DNA of 64,000 nucleotides from Gelatoporia subvermispora B (lineage: Eukaryota > Basidiomycota > Agaricomycetes > Polyporales > Gelatoporiaceae): the NCBI GenBank assembly GCA_000320605.2, contig KB445792.1, positions 62,001 through 126,000 on the forward strand, written 5' to 3'. Shown in pieces: positions 1-10,260 of this stretch. Position 1 is the first letter of the stretch. Every line of letters starts with the position of its first letter. The notes beneath the pieces were generated by a model. That model was not told where the DNA came from. It searched no databases and worked only from the letters and a program-made list of their open reading frames with translations. The position numbers and the translations under genes were made by a program.

Positions 1-189
1 GTGAGTGCCTGTCAGCTGTTTTCATAACGAGGGGCGTACCCCGTCGCGAAAAATACACACATCTGAGTTGACGGAGTTCGAAGGATCTAGGTACGATCTG
101 CTTGCCAGCGGCGCGCCCATTGAGCGCAGCGGAAGCAAGGGACAGGGCGACGTGCCCGGGCATGTTGTTTGCAAGGCCTAGGACTCGGT

Positions 190-990
190 TTTGAGCTGGA
201 ATTTTTACCTTGAAGTACCTCTCGCAGCGGGCCTTCATATTGATCAGACGATTGACCCAAAGGTAGCATTGTGGATGCAAGACTTGAACGACATTTTGAG
301 CCGGAAGCAATTAACGTCTAGGTGCCGTAACAGCGTCAGGATAACAGAAGCGTCCCACAATGCAGACTACGAACGCACCGCCAGTGCCCCGTTTGCTGCC
401 ATCGCGGCGAACGTCCTGTAGGCAGATTTGTGACAGGTTTAGCGGGCACCAATTTCGGATTGCGAGCACCTTCCACCCGAACCTCTCGGGTGTGTAGTCG
501 TAGAGACAGAGTCCTTGTTCTGAAAGGTGCATTGCTGACGTAGAACATCAGCAGCAGTTTGAGTCGGAAGCGATAGCTGTCTGGCGCTGTGAAGCGTGCA
601 GTAGACAAAAACAGCGTCCCAGCGTTCCAAGAAGTCGCATTCACATACATCCCAGGCGCCCGCGAGTGCGTTGGTCGGAGATCGTTTACGGAAGATGTGC
701 GATGACAGTGTGTGTAATTGGGTGAGTACTGGATCCGATATGAGCGCATGCTTGTTTGCGGACGTAGATAGCCTGCTACACCCGTGCTGACGGGTAGGCA
801 CTCAAGACTCCGCTTCGGTGGCTTTGTCGTACGCCGTCGGTGTGCAAGAGCCCACGAAAGAGCTTGAGACAGTCTGACGGTGGACAGCTTTCCACGACCC
901 GGTTTCAAGAACATGATGAAGGATATCAGACAGCAGCTCGCTTTGGAAGATGTCTCGTGTAGTTTATTGACCAAGAGTATGCTCAATCGA
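190..990 (-). pseudogene. Decayed minus-strand gene copy (family with F-box-like look)
   Basis: No intact reading frame is present, but the minus strand at about 215-262 reads VNRLINMKARCERYF. The related remnant at 6190-6235 reads INRLIRAKTRCESF, so the two share a decayed coding ancestor. Stops and frame changes break both. The family resembles basidiomycete F-box-type hypothetical proteins only weakly, through the better-preserved copy near 10.15 kb. Seen: protein-level similarity between the copies. Inferred: gene decay and F-box affinity. The exact limits are uncertain. Confidence 0.3.
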
Positions 991-1087
991 TAGTACTATC
1001 ATTGTTGCAACTTGCATCAAACAGTGGATTGTACCCTTGCGGAGACGGTTTGGAGAGTCGCCAACGACCCGGGAGAACCAGATTAGG

Positions 1088-1160
1088 ACAAGGCCGCGTT
1101 TCAAGAGCAATGATGGATAGAAGCAGAAGCATATCGAGCGCTTTCAGTATGTCGCAGAGT
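1088..1160. repeat. Short copy of the ~80-bp dispersed repeat core
   Basis: This stretch shares a core with copies at about 6698-6775, 8801-8875 and 9788-9870. Each copy has the order GACCGCGTTTC-like, AATGATGGA-like, TAGAAGCAGAAG, then TTCAGCGTGCCG-like. It is probably one piece of the decayed minus-strand gene family of this region. A weaker fifth piece may sit at 890-930. Confidence 0.4.
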
Positions 1161-2866
1161 ACTATGCTGAGTACTGCGTGGGTTGCATGCGGACAAATTC
1201 CGAGAAACCCTCAAAGAAGTGTCGCGGAAGGTACTATGCACAAGATATGCCCCAATACACGATCCAGGACTCCGCGAATTTGACTGATCTGAGAGTTGAG
1301 GCCTTGAGGCAGGGCAGGGTCCAGCAGCACGAGAGCCTAGTCGACGTTTTGGGACCCGGCGCAGTCACTAGGCCATATTACTTGTGGATCAGGTCAAGAA
1401 CGGCGCTGGACTCGTTTGTCGGAGGCGTGTATTCCAGGAGGAAAAATCATGGGCATCTTGCGATACAGCCTCGTGTGCGTACGCGTGGCACGGTGGCGCG
1501 ATGCTTGAAGGTTTGATGACACACACCGAGAGGAGATCGAGGATCGAATATTGCAATATTGAAAGTTTGAACCTTCGAGTAGAGAGAGAGGGAGAAAGCC
1601 AGGATATTGAGATATTCGCGCAAGATGCCGTTCAATTTTCCAGCAGCGCTACTGCTGCGACCAGTTCCGGCCGTAGGCGCTGGATAATGCCGCTTTGTGC
1701 GGTCGCGGCACGAAACGTTGTGCAGGGTGCAGTTCCTGCAATCCCTCACAATCATCAATGCATCAGTCCGCCTTGCTTGACCGTCACCTTGATAGTACCC
1801 TCTTCACGGAACTTCGTACGAAGCACGTTGGCGGAAACGGTGCCTAAGGACTCTCCCAATCCGCGAATTTGACATCGGCTTGACTCGTTCCCTGCTTCTA
1901 TTTCGCGACTGTCCACGTTCACGAGTCCCATACAATCGGTGACAAGTGATTACTTAAGATCCGCATTTGACATCGCAACCTCACCTACATCTCCGGATGG
2001 CACTTCGAACGCGCGCGCCCGCCGAGTACTGACTACAGGCCAACGAGGACAAGCGGCCAACAACCCACGACCAACATAAGCACCAGGCGCGAATTTCTTC
2101 AGCAGGTCCTCATCGATATTCTCTCTCTGTAAGTTGCTGCGTGATGGACGCCGGCGGCCAGCCACTCCGAACAAATATTTGTTGTGCGTCGTGCTGTCGG
2201 GCGGCTCTTCGCTTAATGAGATGGATCTACACCCTGCTTGGCACCCTCTATCACTGCTTCGACTAGGGTGGTTCTGAGCCCACATCGTCAGCGCTGGGAA
2301 CTATAAGGCCTTCCAACCTCAAGCTGCTGAGTACGTATGCTCTTGCCGCTGCCGCCCGTGTCCGTTGCGCACGGGTCCGTCCGATCAGAGCGGGTGGGTC
2401 GCTGTGGGTCGTCGGACAAATCTTTGAGACAACATTCCTAAGCAAAGCAGCCCAGTGATGCAAGTTTGAACTATGGCTGGCTCCTCTGGGTTCTCTGTGG
2501 GGACCCGGCAACTGACAACTCGCCACTTGAGAATTTGTTTCTAACGGTGCTGTGCAGGCACCGATGCTGATGAGACACGCAGAGGCTGTAGACCGACAAA
2601 GGGCGATGTGGACGCAGTTCAATATATCCCTACCGCTACAGATCCACTTGGGAGGCCGCATCCTCAGGCGATGGCGTGATTGAATAGGAGGGCTACTGGA
2701 TGGCGTGGAGTCTACGTTTTGTTTCTTGCTGCGGCAAATCGCTCGCCCCATGCGAGCTTTGCAAGCAAATGGACCTCTGCGTCTCTGACGGCTGAAAGCA
2801 TTGACCACAGATTCATCAGCGCTGACACACGGCGAGAAGTGCTGACGCGTCCTGTCAGCCTCTTGC

Positions 2867-2874
2867 TATTTAAG
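2867..2874 (+). promoter_or_regulatory. TATA-like box of the MDR dehydrogenase gene
   Basis: TATTTAAG lies 96 bp before the ATG at 2970, a plausible distance once a short 5' leader is allowed. The assignment rests on motif and position only. Confidence 0.4.
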
Positions 2875-2969
2875 CCGAGTATACTACTTGTCTATCGCAA
2901 CTCAGGGCATCCATCACGACCATCTCTTGTGCACTCCACCACCCGTCTACATACATAGTCTGATCAGCA

Positions 2970-4250
2970 ATGCCCGCTCAGCAAAAGGCGTTGTTCCTCA
3001 CGGCCAAGCACGGTGACTGGGCCGTTGGCACTACCGATATCCCAACGCCCGGTACGGGTCAACTGCTTGTGAAGATTCACTCGACCGCGTTAAATCCGCT
3101 TGACTGGAAGATTCAGGCGTACGGCCTATTCATTGAGAATTACCCTGCCATACTCGGCTCGGACGCGGCAGGAACTGTGGAGGTAGTTGGCGAGGGCGTT
3201 GAGGGATTTGGTGTGGGAGACAGAGTGTGCGGCTATTTCATTTGCCTGTTTGTATGATATCTGTGCTCACTGAATGCTGTAGGTTCTTTCAGGGCTTTTT
3301 CACGAATTCGTTTGGCACCTACCAGCAATACGCTCTCTCGAATGCGGATGTGACAGCGAAGGTGAGCAACTATCTATGGTTTTCCTTCATGCGGACGTTA
3401 ATCTCTCACATCAGATTCCGGCAGGGATGTCGTTTGACGAAGCCGCAACGCTCCCGGTCGGCGTCGCGACCGGCGCAACTGGTCTATTTGACCAGCACGC
3501 TGACGATAACGCACAACTCTACCCGCCGTGGGAGGATGGCGGCCGTGGCAAGCACGCTGGCAAGTCCATTGTCATTTTCGGTGGCTCAGGCTCCGTCGGC
3601 CAGTACAGTGAGTTCACCACCTCACCCATGTCCAGCCGCACCTACTTGGGCTCACGTTACGCCACAGCGATCCAGCTTGCGAAGCTCGCAGGTTTTGCTC
3701 CGCTAATTGTGACCGCGTCGCTCCGCAACGCCGACGTGCTCAAGGCGCTCGGTGCCACTCATGTCATCGACCGCACTCTACCTACCGACGTGCTCGTCGA
3801 ACAGATCAAACACGCCGCGGGTGCGCCCGTCGAGACCGTCTTCGACACGGTCAGCTCGCGCGACACACAGAATGAGGCTTTTGACATCCTCGCCCCGACT
3901 GGTGTCTTGGTAACCGTACTCCCTGACGAGGTCGATGCGGAGAAGAAGAATGCGGCGCCAGGAAAGAAGGTCGTGCATGTTGTCGCAAACGTGAATCTGC
4001 CTCAGAAGCGAACAGCGGGCATCAGCCTGTACAAGAAGCTCGCGTCGCTGCTCGAGGAGGGTGTAATCAAGGTGCGTCTTTCTGGCGTACGCGTAAGCAG
4101 GTTAGAGGAAAGACTGACGGGCAATTACAGCCGAACCACGTTGTGATTGTACCCGGCGGCCTCTCAAGTGTCCCGGTCGGGCTCGAGAAACTTCGAAACG
4201 GTCAAATTAGTGCGGTGAAGCTCGTCGTTCGCCCGCAAGAGTCCGTCTGA
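2970..4250 (+). CDS. Zinc-independent MDR dehydrogenase (quinone/enoyl-reductase-like)
   Basis: Five exons: 2970-3226, 3283-3361, 3415-3607, 3668-4071, 4131-4250; about 350 residues, normal for the family. The N-terminal GroES-like fold is visible (ALNPLDWKIQAYG, then ILGSDAAGTVEVVGEGV). The nucleotide-binding Rossmann part follows, with VIFGGSGSVGQY and GATHVIDRT. The structural-zinc cysteine cluster of classical alcohol dehydrogenases is absent, which fits the quinone oxidoreductase / trans-enoyl reductase branch found in many fungi. It should reduce a C=C or quinone substrate with NADPH in the cytosol; the substrate cannot be read from sequence. Neighbours are secreted-protein genes, not a biosynthetic cluster, so a secondary-metabolism role is not supported. 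All splice sites are GT-AG and all phases join. Confidence 0.88.
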
Positions 4251-4387
4251 ATTATGCGCTCGAGAGATGTGGAAATAGCATTAAGCAGTACGAACATATT
4301 TTCATACAGAAACAGAAGATGCTGATTACTCAAATGCACAAACGAGTCCATAGCACGGTCAATACTGCATGTAAAACCCATCTGAAA

Positions 4388-4684
4388 TTAGACGTCTGCT
4401 GTGACGGTCCGAGTGAAGGTGCGCGTAGACGTCGTGACGGTTGGAGAGACGACAGTGTGAAATTTGGTTGTGGTGGCAACTACATCGTTTGTGTAGTACA
4501 ACATCGTGTGGGACCGAGTGAGAGTTGTCGTGCACGTTAAGGTCGTAGTGACTGGCTTGGGCGCAGCTGTACCTGCGTGTCAGCGCAGTGCAAGCTGAAA
4601 AGGTCATGACGTACCGGCTTGTGCGCCCGAGGCTAGCAGAAGCACGCCGACTGCAGCTGAAAGCGAGGTAGATGGGAAGATCAT
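4388..4684 (-). CDS. Small secreted Thr-rich protein (copy 1)
   Basis: Two exons on the minus strand, 4684-4615 and 4572-4388, joined by a 42-nt intron with a CTGAC branch site; 84 residues. The first exon is almost exactly a signal peptide (MIFPSTSLSAAVGVLLLAS, ending in an AQA cleavage site). The mature part is short, rich in Thr/Val, and carries a TSTRTFTRTV stretch. The neighbour at 5423-5712 has the same two-exon plan, with the intron in the same phase at the signal-peptide boundary, so the two are tandem paralogues. Function is unknown. Thr-rich segments suggest O-glycosylation and a cell-wall or extracellular site. A TATA-like GCGCATATAA lies about 50 bp upstream. The gene is easy to miss because neither exon is a long ORF. 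Confidence 0.7.
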
Positions 4685-5422
4685 GTGTGGAGACGGTGAG
4701 GAAGGAAGGAGGTCGACAGATTCCAAGCCATTATATGCGCTACGTGCATATTGCGAGCTGAGCCGGCCCACCTTTCGCAGCATCCGCTCGTCGAGCGGGG
4801 TATCCGCAAATAGGAACTGTCAGCTTCTTGTCATTAATTGATTCGATCCGTTGACTTCAGCCGCGCGCCGAGACCAGTAGTCCCCGCGGAGGCTGCCAGC
4901 GTTGGGGCCATCGATCACTTCCGACTTGGATTTCGGCGCTTGGTCCGCATTTCCATATGGACTTGTTCCGGTCAGAACAGTAAACACTCCACAAGCGGAG
5001 AAACGTGGCAAATCCGCCGAATCCGAGTATTCTGGGTACTTCAGTCACTGAGGCGTTCTCCGTGTATGGGCTCACCTCTGCTAGTCGCGTCCAGCGGCTC
5101 GCATTCAAATTCCACGGGAAACACAGACGGGAGGAGACGACAACCATGATCGCTGTACCTTCCGCTGATCACAATCGACTTATCAGTCCCAGTCGATATC
5201 GTGCCGCCCCCAACTGCGATACCTCTTTGCGGACGAGCACGACAAGATATGTTGTACTTCCTTATTATTTATCAGCCGTGCGCCCATGTCAAGTTAAGAC
5301 AATATTAATATTCGAGAGGTATGCTGAGTCATTACAGAAGTATTCAAATAGAAGAATGGTACGTAGATGCCACGTAGATATACGTGATGAAAGCCATCTG
5401 TATAAGTTGAAAGGTGATGGGC

Positions 5423-5712
5423 TTATTGAGGGGGGTTGACCGTAACGGTAGTAGTGGTGGGAGTCACGACAGTCCTAGTAAGCGTGCTGGTGGTGATATC
5501 ATTCTCGAGTGCTGTGCGCGACAGTGTGAGAATAGAAGTTGCAGTGACGTCGCTGAATACGGTGAAATATCTGGTCTTGGTAACTCTGGGACAAGCTAGA
5601 CGTAGGATTTAGACTTGAAATCGATGCGGTGATGAAAATGGCACTAACTAGCGGATGACGACGCGACAAGCAGTGCCAGAATAACAGAGGTGATTTTGAC
5701 CGAACTGAACAT
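5423..5712 (-). CDS. Small secreted Thr-rich protein (copy 2)
   Basis: Two exons on the minus strand, 5712-5649 and 5595-5423, with a 53-nt GT-AG intron; 78 residues. Exon 1 encodes a signal peptide (MFSSVKITSVILALLVASSS plus Ala). Exon 2 starts with a Cys and ends in a Thr-rich tail containing LTRTVVTPTTTTVTV. It is a paralogue of the gene at 4388-4684: same exon plan, same intron phase and similar TRTV-type repeats, though the sequence has diverged. It has too few Cys residues to be a hydrophobin. Function is not recognised; an extracellular or wall-associated role is inferred. Confidence 0.7.
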
Positions 5713-5780
5713 GGCGCGAGTGTGTGATTGATGCAGGAGGTATTGGTGAGAGGTGAGGCGTTGTGCGACGTCCTCCAAGG

Positions 5781-5790
5781 TAATATATAC
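5781..5790 (-). promoter_or_regulatory. TATA-like box of secreted-protein copy 2
   Basis: The minus strand reads GTATATATTA about 70-78 bp upstream of the ATG at 5712, a good position for a TATA element. Confidence 0.45.
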
Positions 5791-5799
5791 ACAATTCTC

Positions 5800-6184
5800 G
5801 ATCTACGCGCTCTTATCCGCTCGCGATCGTAGCTAGATGGTGGAGTCGATGCATCCGACGCGGGTGCGGGTGCGGATGCAAATGGGGCCATAGGCAGACC
5901 GATCACCGGGGACATAGCCCGCGGAGAAGAGGGGCTGCATGCCAGCCAAGACCGGGAGCTTATATGCGATAGCTAGGACTAGCGTGGTCAATTAGAGTTG
6001 TCATATGAAGCTACCTGAACAAAAATCCTGAAAAAGCGGATGTTCAAGTTTGGACCGGATTTCGAGTACAGCCGTGAATAGCTGGTGGAATCACGAAACA
6101 ATTCTACCCTTATGAAAGCGACATGCTTGCCACGAAAGGTGCATTACTGATGTGAGATTCAACCAACAGTAGAATCCGCACCAT
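5800..6184. other. Gap with no gene seen
   Basis: The stretch between the secreted-protein promoter and the next decayed gene copy has only short ORFs without domain, splice or paralogue support. Confidence 0.4.
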
Positions 6185-7180
6185 CTATAAGAAACTCTCG
6201 CAGCGCGTCTTCGCACGGATCAGACGGTTGATGTATGCAGCGTTGTCAGCGCAAGGCTTAGATGGTGCTCTACACAGGGCGCAACCGTCTAGCACCGTCA
6301 TAGCGCGCGGACCAGAGGGGCTTAGAAGAACAGTCAACAAAGTAACGACCAGTCGATGACGGGTACGGGCCCATTCAATAGCGCACCATGAATGCCTCGG
6401 TCGCCGGGAATCGCGACGACGGATTTCGTAAGGATATCTGCGCCCCACCTCTTCATGAGAACCAGAGTGATAGCTCGCTTGAGATGCTTGAGAGCCAGGT
6501 GACAAGTTGGCTGGAGGTAGCGACGACAAAAGCGCGTATTGGACCAGATACCATGTGACAGAGGCAAGACCGTTCACGTGTATTCCTGGCTACAGGTGCT
6601 TGACGATGGGGAATGTCTACGGCGTTTTGGAAGAATTGCGGAGCATTGGAAAAATCGCCGGTGAAGGGAATGTAGACGGAGGGATTCCGAATGACTGTGT
6701 TACGAGAGGATAGATGGAATAGAAGCAGAATTTAGAAGCGCCCCAACGCCCTTCAGCGTGCCGTAGGAGACAGTGCCGGTAGTATCGTGAACCCGGTAGT
6801 GTTTTGGGGTAGTGTTGCGACCGCGAACAGACCCCAAACTCAGTGGCGTCGCGGGAAACGTGGTGCGCAATGATAGTTCGGAGCAAGATACCACTCCATG
6901 AATCCGTTTAGGTCGCTTAAGAAGGCCTTGAGGCCACATAGGGTCCAGAGGCCTTTCGGCGTAATCACTGCATGTAAGCTTGACGCGCAGAGTTTTGCAA
7001 ATATAGCATGCTCCTGGGTGAGGAGATGTATCGCGGATCCGGGTTGAAAGCGATCTTGAGGCGCGGATTTCGCGAGGAAGATATGGGATGGGGACGTGAG
7101 CGTCGCGGGATGGCTTCCTCGTACATCTGTTTGAAGGAGTACCTGCAATATTGAGGATAACAAAGGACGTTTGGGGTGCG
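6185..7180 (-). pseudogene. Decayed minus-strand gene copy (F-box-like?)
   Basis: The minus strand reads LCASSLHAVITPKGLWTL around 6960, and the copy near 10.07 kb reads ANATDCKTLMTLKVWWTL at the matching place. At 6190-6235 it reads INRLIRAKTRCESF, matching the copy at 215-262. The frames needed to follow the similarity change several times, so this is a broken gene. It also contains the ~80-bp repeat core at 6698-6775. The C...L...LW pattern is reminiscent of the F-box region of many basidiomycete hypothetical proteins, but this is only suggestive. Confidence 0.35.
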
Positions 7181-7639
7181 TGAAGTCGCCCAGGACCTAT
7201 AGCATGAAGTGAACGACTCGACTGGGCTCTGTCAATGAGCGCTCGAACGGACGTGAGATTGCGATTCGTGCCGCAGATGCCGCGGCGGCGGACGAAAGCC
7301 GCGCAGACAGTCGTACCCATGTGCTCGTCATCGGGATCTTAATGCTTTCACCTATCCTTCAGATTACATGAGTGGTGCTCCGCGAAAGTCAGATATTTCC
7401 AAGATTTCCGGGCAGTCGACTAGTAAGGCCAACTGTACGGCCTGTCAGTGAATCCGCTCATTCTTGCGCCGGGAGTTGGTCTATTCGGACGACGGTCGAC
7501 CGAGTACCGGAGATTCCATCATGAAGTCTGCTGGACAGTGCAAGACTTCCAGTGAATCATCTTCTTACGATGAGTCTCTGATATGTATTGCCATGTTTGC
7601 TGATTAGAAGGCAAAGAAATCCGGGCGCGTTCCGTAGTG

Positions 7640-7822
7640 CACGCGCTATCGTGCCTTGTGGTTTGCCTAAGATGGTTTGCATCTCGTCGCATTGTGGGAT
7701 CATACACACGCTGGCAGCCACCGTTTCTTCCGAGATAAAAGTATCTTAAACCAGGCTTCCTCGGTTTAGTTTGGTTCTCTTGCTCATCAACCCTCTTTGC
7801 ACAATTATACGGCCCCGTAATC
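7640..7822 (+). promoter_or_regulatory. Promoter block of MG-family copy A (TATA at 7735-7746)
   Basis: About 180 bp ahead of copy A are clearly similar to the block ahead of copy B (about 8895-9071). Shared parts are CGTGCCTTGTGGT, the segment ending in ATAAAAGTATCTT, AACCAGGCTTC and GGTTCTCTTGCTCATC. The TATA-like ATAAAAGTATC is 83 bp before the ATG in A and 85 bp in B, so the genes were duplicated with their promoters. Confidence 0.6.
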
Positions 7823-8220
7823 ATGGGAAATCTCGTCAGCATACTCGGCATTAACTGGTATGTGACCGTCATCAACGGTAGCACCACCACCACCACCTCC
7901 TCCACTACATCCACCACCACCACGTCGACCACCACCACCACATCCACCACCACCTCTACCACTGCCACCACCGCCACCACATCCCCCAAACCAGACCCAG
8001 ATGAGCCCACCGCAGCCATCTGTTATCAACAAAGGCGTCAAACACAATTCGATGTCATTAACACCCAGGTAAGTTCGTTTTCCGCACATCGTGCCGGGCC
8101 AGTTCACGGCGGGGGTACTGATACTTTCCGATGTGTAGGCCTCGTGATTTGTCTCAGAAGGTTGTCGGCGAGCCTAGAAGTCGCTCAAGCGGATTGTCTG
8201 AGTACCAGGTGACCGTATGA
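7823..8220 (+). CDS. MG-family protein, copy A (MGxxxS start, Thr-rich linker)
   Basis: Two exons, 7823-8068 and 8158-8220; 102 residues. The start is MGNLVSILGINWYV: Gly2 and Ser6 fit the N-myristoylation consensus, so membrane attachment is likely if the Met is removed. The middle is an almost pure Thr/Ser tract from (ACC)n-type repeats. Exon 1 ends ...QTQFDVINTQ and exon 2 gives KVVGEPRSRSSGLSEYQ. The acceptor chosen is the TCTCAG at 8152-8157, because it keeps the frame. The earlier acceptor at 8136-8138 would end the protein at once, although in another frame it extends similarity to copy C. The family is not one I recognise. Paralogues are at 9072-9512 and 13920-15489. Confidence 0.5.
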
Positions 8221-8800
8221 AACACGGTTTCCTTGCCCCAACGATGCCGTCGTTGTCGATCTGTGTTTTGCATCGCTCTGGTTCAAGTTGGTCTGGCAAT
8301 GTTGTGCTGAGCGCTCGGCAATGCTTGGTCTGGGCAGGACAATCGGTGGAGAGAGAGTGGGGAAATGTATCATGAAATTCGACTTTCTGCCGCGAGTACC
8401 GATGCGACACGTACACACCCAAGCCGCGAGGGCTGCTGGTTTTTAGTAGTTCCTCATCACTGATCGTTTAATATCCACTTTGTTCACTTCTCATGCGTAT
8501 CACCGCGGAGGCTGGGCGACCTCGTCTTGAATTTTGATCGACGATGCGCAGAATCAGGACAACCTGTTTTGGGTAATCGAAAACATGGGCAAGATGCAGC
8601 AGAATCATGATAGCTGCATACCATGATGTGCCGGAATTAATATTGCGACAAAGAATACGAGAGACTCAAGTAGATGCTTCGTGGAGATATTATTACCTGA
8701 GTACGTGATTCATCGTTGGCGTTCACCTGCATCTCGCCGTAGAGTTCAGGGATGTCATAACGGACTAATCAATTGCCGACAGAAGAGGGTCGAGCGGAGG
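8221..8800. other. 3' flank of copy A and gap
   Basis: The part around 8300-8360 (GAGCGCTCGGCAATGC and following) is repeated downstream of copy C at about 15735-15800, so the 3' flank belongs to the duplicated unit. I see no gene here. Confidence 0.5.
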
Positions 8801-8875
8801 CAAGACCGCGTTGTGAGAGCAATGATAGAGTAGAAGCAGAAGTACCCTGCGCAACTTCAACGTGCCGCAGAGCAT
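8801..8875. repeat. Copy of the ~80-bp dispersed repeat core
   Basis: It shares the order GACCGCGTT, GCAATGAT, TAGAAGCAGAAG and CAACGTGCCGCAGAG with the other copies at 1088-1160, 6698-6775 and 9788-9870. Only this fragment remains, just ahead of the promoter of copy B. Confidence 0.45.
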
Positions 8876-9071
8876 GGGAAGCCAAATTCGCGCGCAATCG
8901 TGCCTTGTGGTCTGCCAAAGATGGCATGCATCTTGTCGCGTTATAAAATCATACGCGCACAGGTAGTGACTGTTCTTCCAGCATAAAAGTATCTTGAACC
9001 AGGCTTCTTACTGAACTTCGGTTCTCTTGCTCATCGACACTCTTTGCAGAGCTCTGCAGCCCTGTCCCCTC

Positions 9072-9512
9072 ATGGGAGCTCTTGTTAGCATATTGGGCGT
9101 TAATTGGTTTGTGGCCGTCCATAACGATGCCACTACCACCGATACCTCCACCTCTACCACGTCTACCTCCACCACTACCTCCACGTCTACTACCACTTCC
9201 ACTACCACCTCCGCCGATACCAAAGGCCCCACAGAAGGCGAGCCCCCAGCGACTATCTGCTATCAACACAGACTTCAAACGCAGTTCGATGTCATGAACA
9301 CCCAGGTAAATTCAATTCCGCACCTCGTGTTGTGCCGGTTCGAGGCAGAGTCGTCGGAGTGCTAACACTTGCCGATTTTAAGACGGTGTGATTGACCACA
9401 ATATGCCGTTGGCCAGCCACGAAGTCACGCGAGCGGCTTATCTAGCACCAGGTTGCCTTATGAGACACGGCTCCCCTGCTCGACGACGCAGGTACCACCG
9501 TCCGACCGTTAA
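9072..9512 (+). CDS. MG-family protein, copy B (MGxxxS start, Thr-rich linker)
   Basis: Two exons, 9072-9305 and 9417-9512; 109 residues. The start MGALVSILGVNWFVAV matches copy A, with Gly2 and Ser6 kept. The Thr/Ser tract follows, then ATICYQHRLQTQFDVMNTQ. The acceptor used by copy A (TCTCAG) has changed to ACCACA here. GGCCAG at 9411-9416 restores the frame and gives PRSHASGLSSTR, in register with the PRSR motif of A and C. In the other frame, where copy C is coding, a TGA replaces TTA, so that frame is closed. The gene is either functional with a shifted acceptor or a recent pseudogene. A TATA-like ATAAAAGTATC lies 85 bp upstream. Confidence 0.42.
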
Positions 9513-9704
9513 AGCATGTAGATCGAAAAACCGTGCCGCAACCTGTATTTGCCGCAGCTCACATATACCGTAGTTGCGGGGCATATCAATCGCAATTTGT
9601 GACACTGATATCAATCTGAACGTATGTTTACTAGACAGCCTGAAGAACATAAGAGCCCATGTTGTCGGGCAGATGATTTGAACTCCGTCTTGGCTGTTTC
9701 GATA

Positions 9705-10260
9705 TCAAATCACGCATGTGTAAAAAGTAGTGGGGCAGTTTGTCTGACAGGCGGGGCATGCCGCCACTAAAGAGAAGCTAGAGAGGGAAAAGACCGCATT
9801 TCGAGAAGATTGATGAAATAGAAGCAGATCATCGAAGCGCGTCCGGTACTTTTCAGCGTGTCGTATCGGACCATAATACGAAAATACGACACGAGCACCC
9901 AAGTATTCGTTTTTACATATCGACTCGAAAAATAGGCGCAGGATCGTATCAGCCTTGCGGAAGACATTGTACATAGAACTGCCTGGATCAGAGTGAGACC
10001 TCGTAAACTTAACTGGTCTATGGTTGCGCTTGTGAGAGCATGATGAATTAGCCAGGGTCCACCAGACCTTTAGTGTCATCAGGGTTTTACAATCCGTCGC
10101 ATTTGCGTTGAGTTTTAAATGCGCTCCTGAACTTTGAGCCATGCCGTGCATGAGGTGGTCAAACACAATATCGAAAGCGTGCATTCCGCAAGAGGAGCTT
10201 CGTAACCGTGTGAGTTGGAACTTGGCGCGATCCTCACGGGTGCGCTCTATGAGCGTCATG
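9705..10260 (-). pseudogene. Decayed minus-strand gene copy, best-preserved (F-box-like?)
   Basis: The minus strand has an open stretch of 184 codons. It includes DIVFDHL (10150-10182) followed by CKTLMTLKVWWTL, an order that recalls the start of basidiomycete F-box proteins (L..I..HL, then a CK...ALDVLW-type line). It matches the copy at 6185-7180. It contains the 80-bp repeat core at 9788-9870 and lacks a convincing 3' part, so it looks truncated. F-box assignment is an inference from pattern only. Confidence 0.35.

Larger units (their letters stand above)
1..2866. other. No intact gene; repeat remnants only
   Basis: Apart from the decayed pieces noted at 190-990 and 1088-1160, all reading frames here are short, overlap each other on both strands and lack splice-supported extensions or recognisable domains. 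I see no RNA gene. Confidence 0.5.

Noticed and set aside
7519..8019. Minus-strand Val/Gly-rich ORF opposite copy A (and the similar one at 8949-9278 opposite copy B)
   Set aside because: They are the complement of the ACC/TCC repeat tract; the conserved start, TATA element and splice sites all lie on the plus strand.
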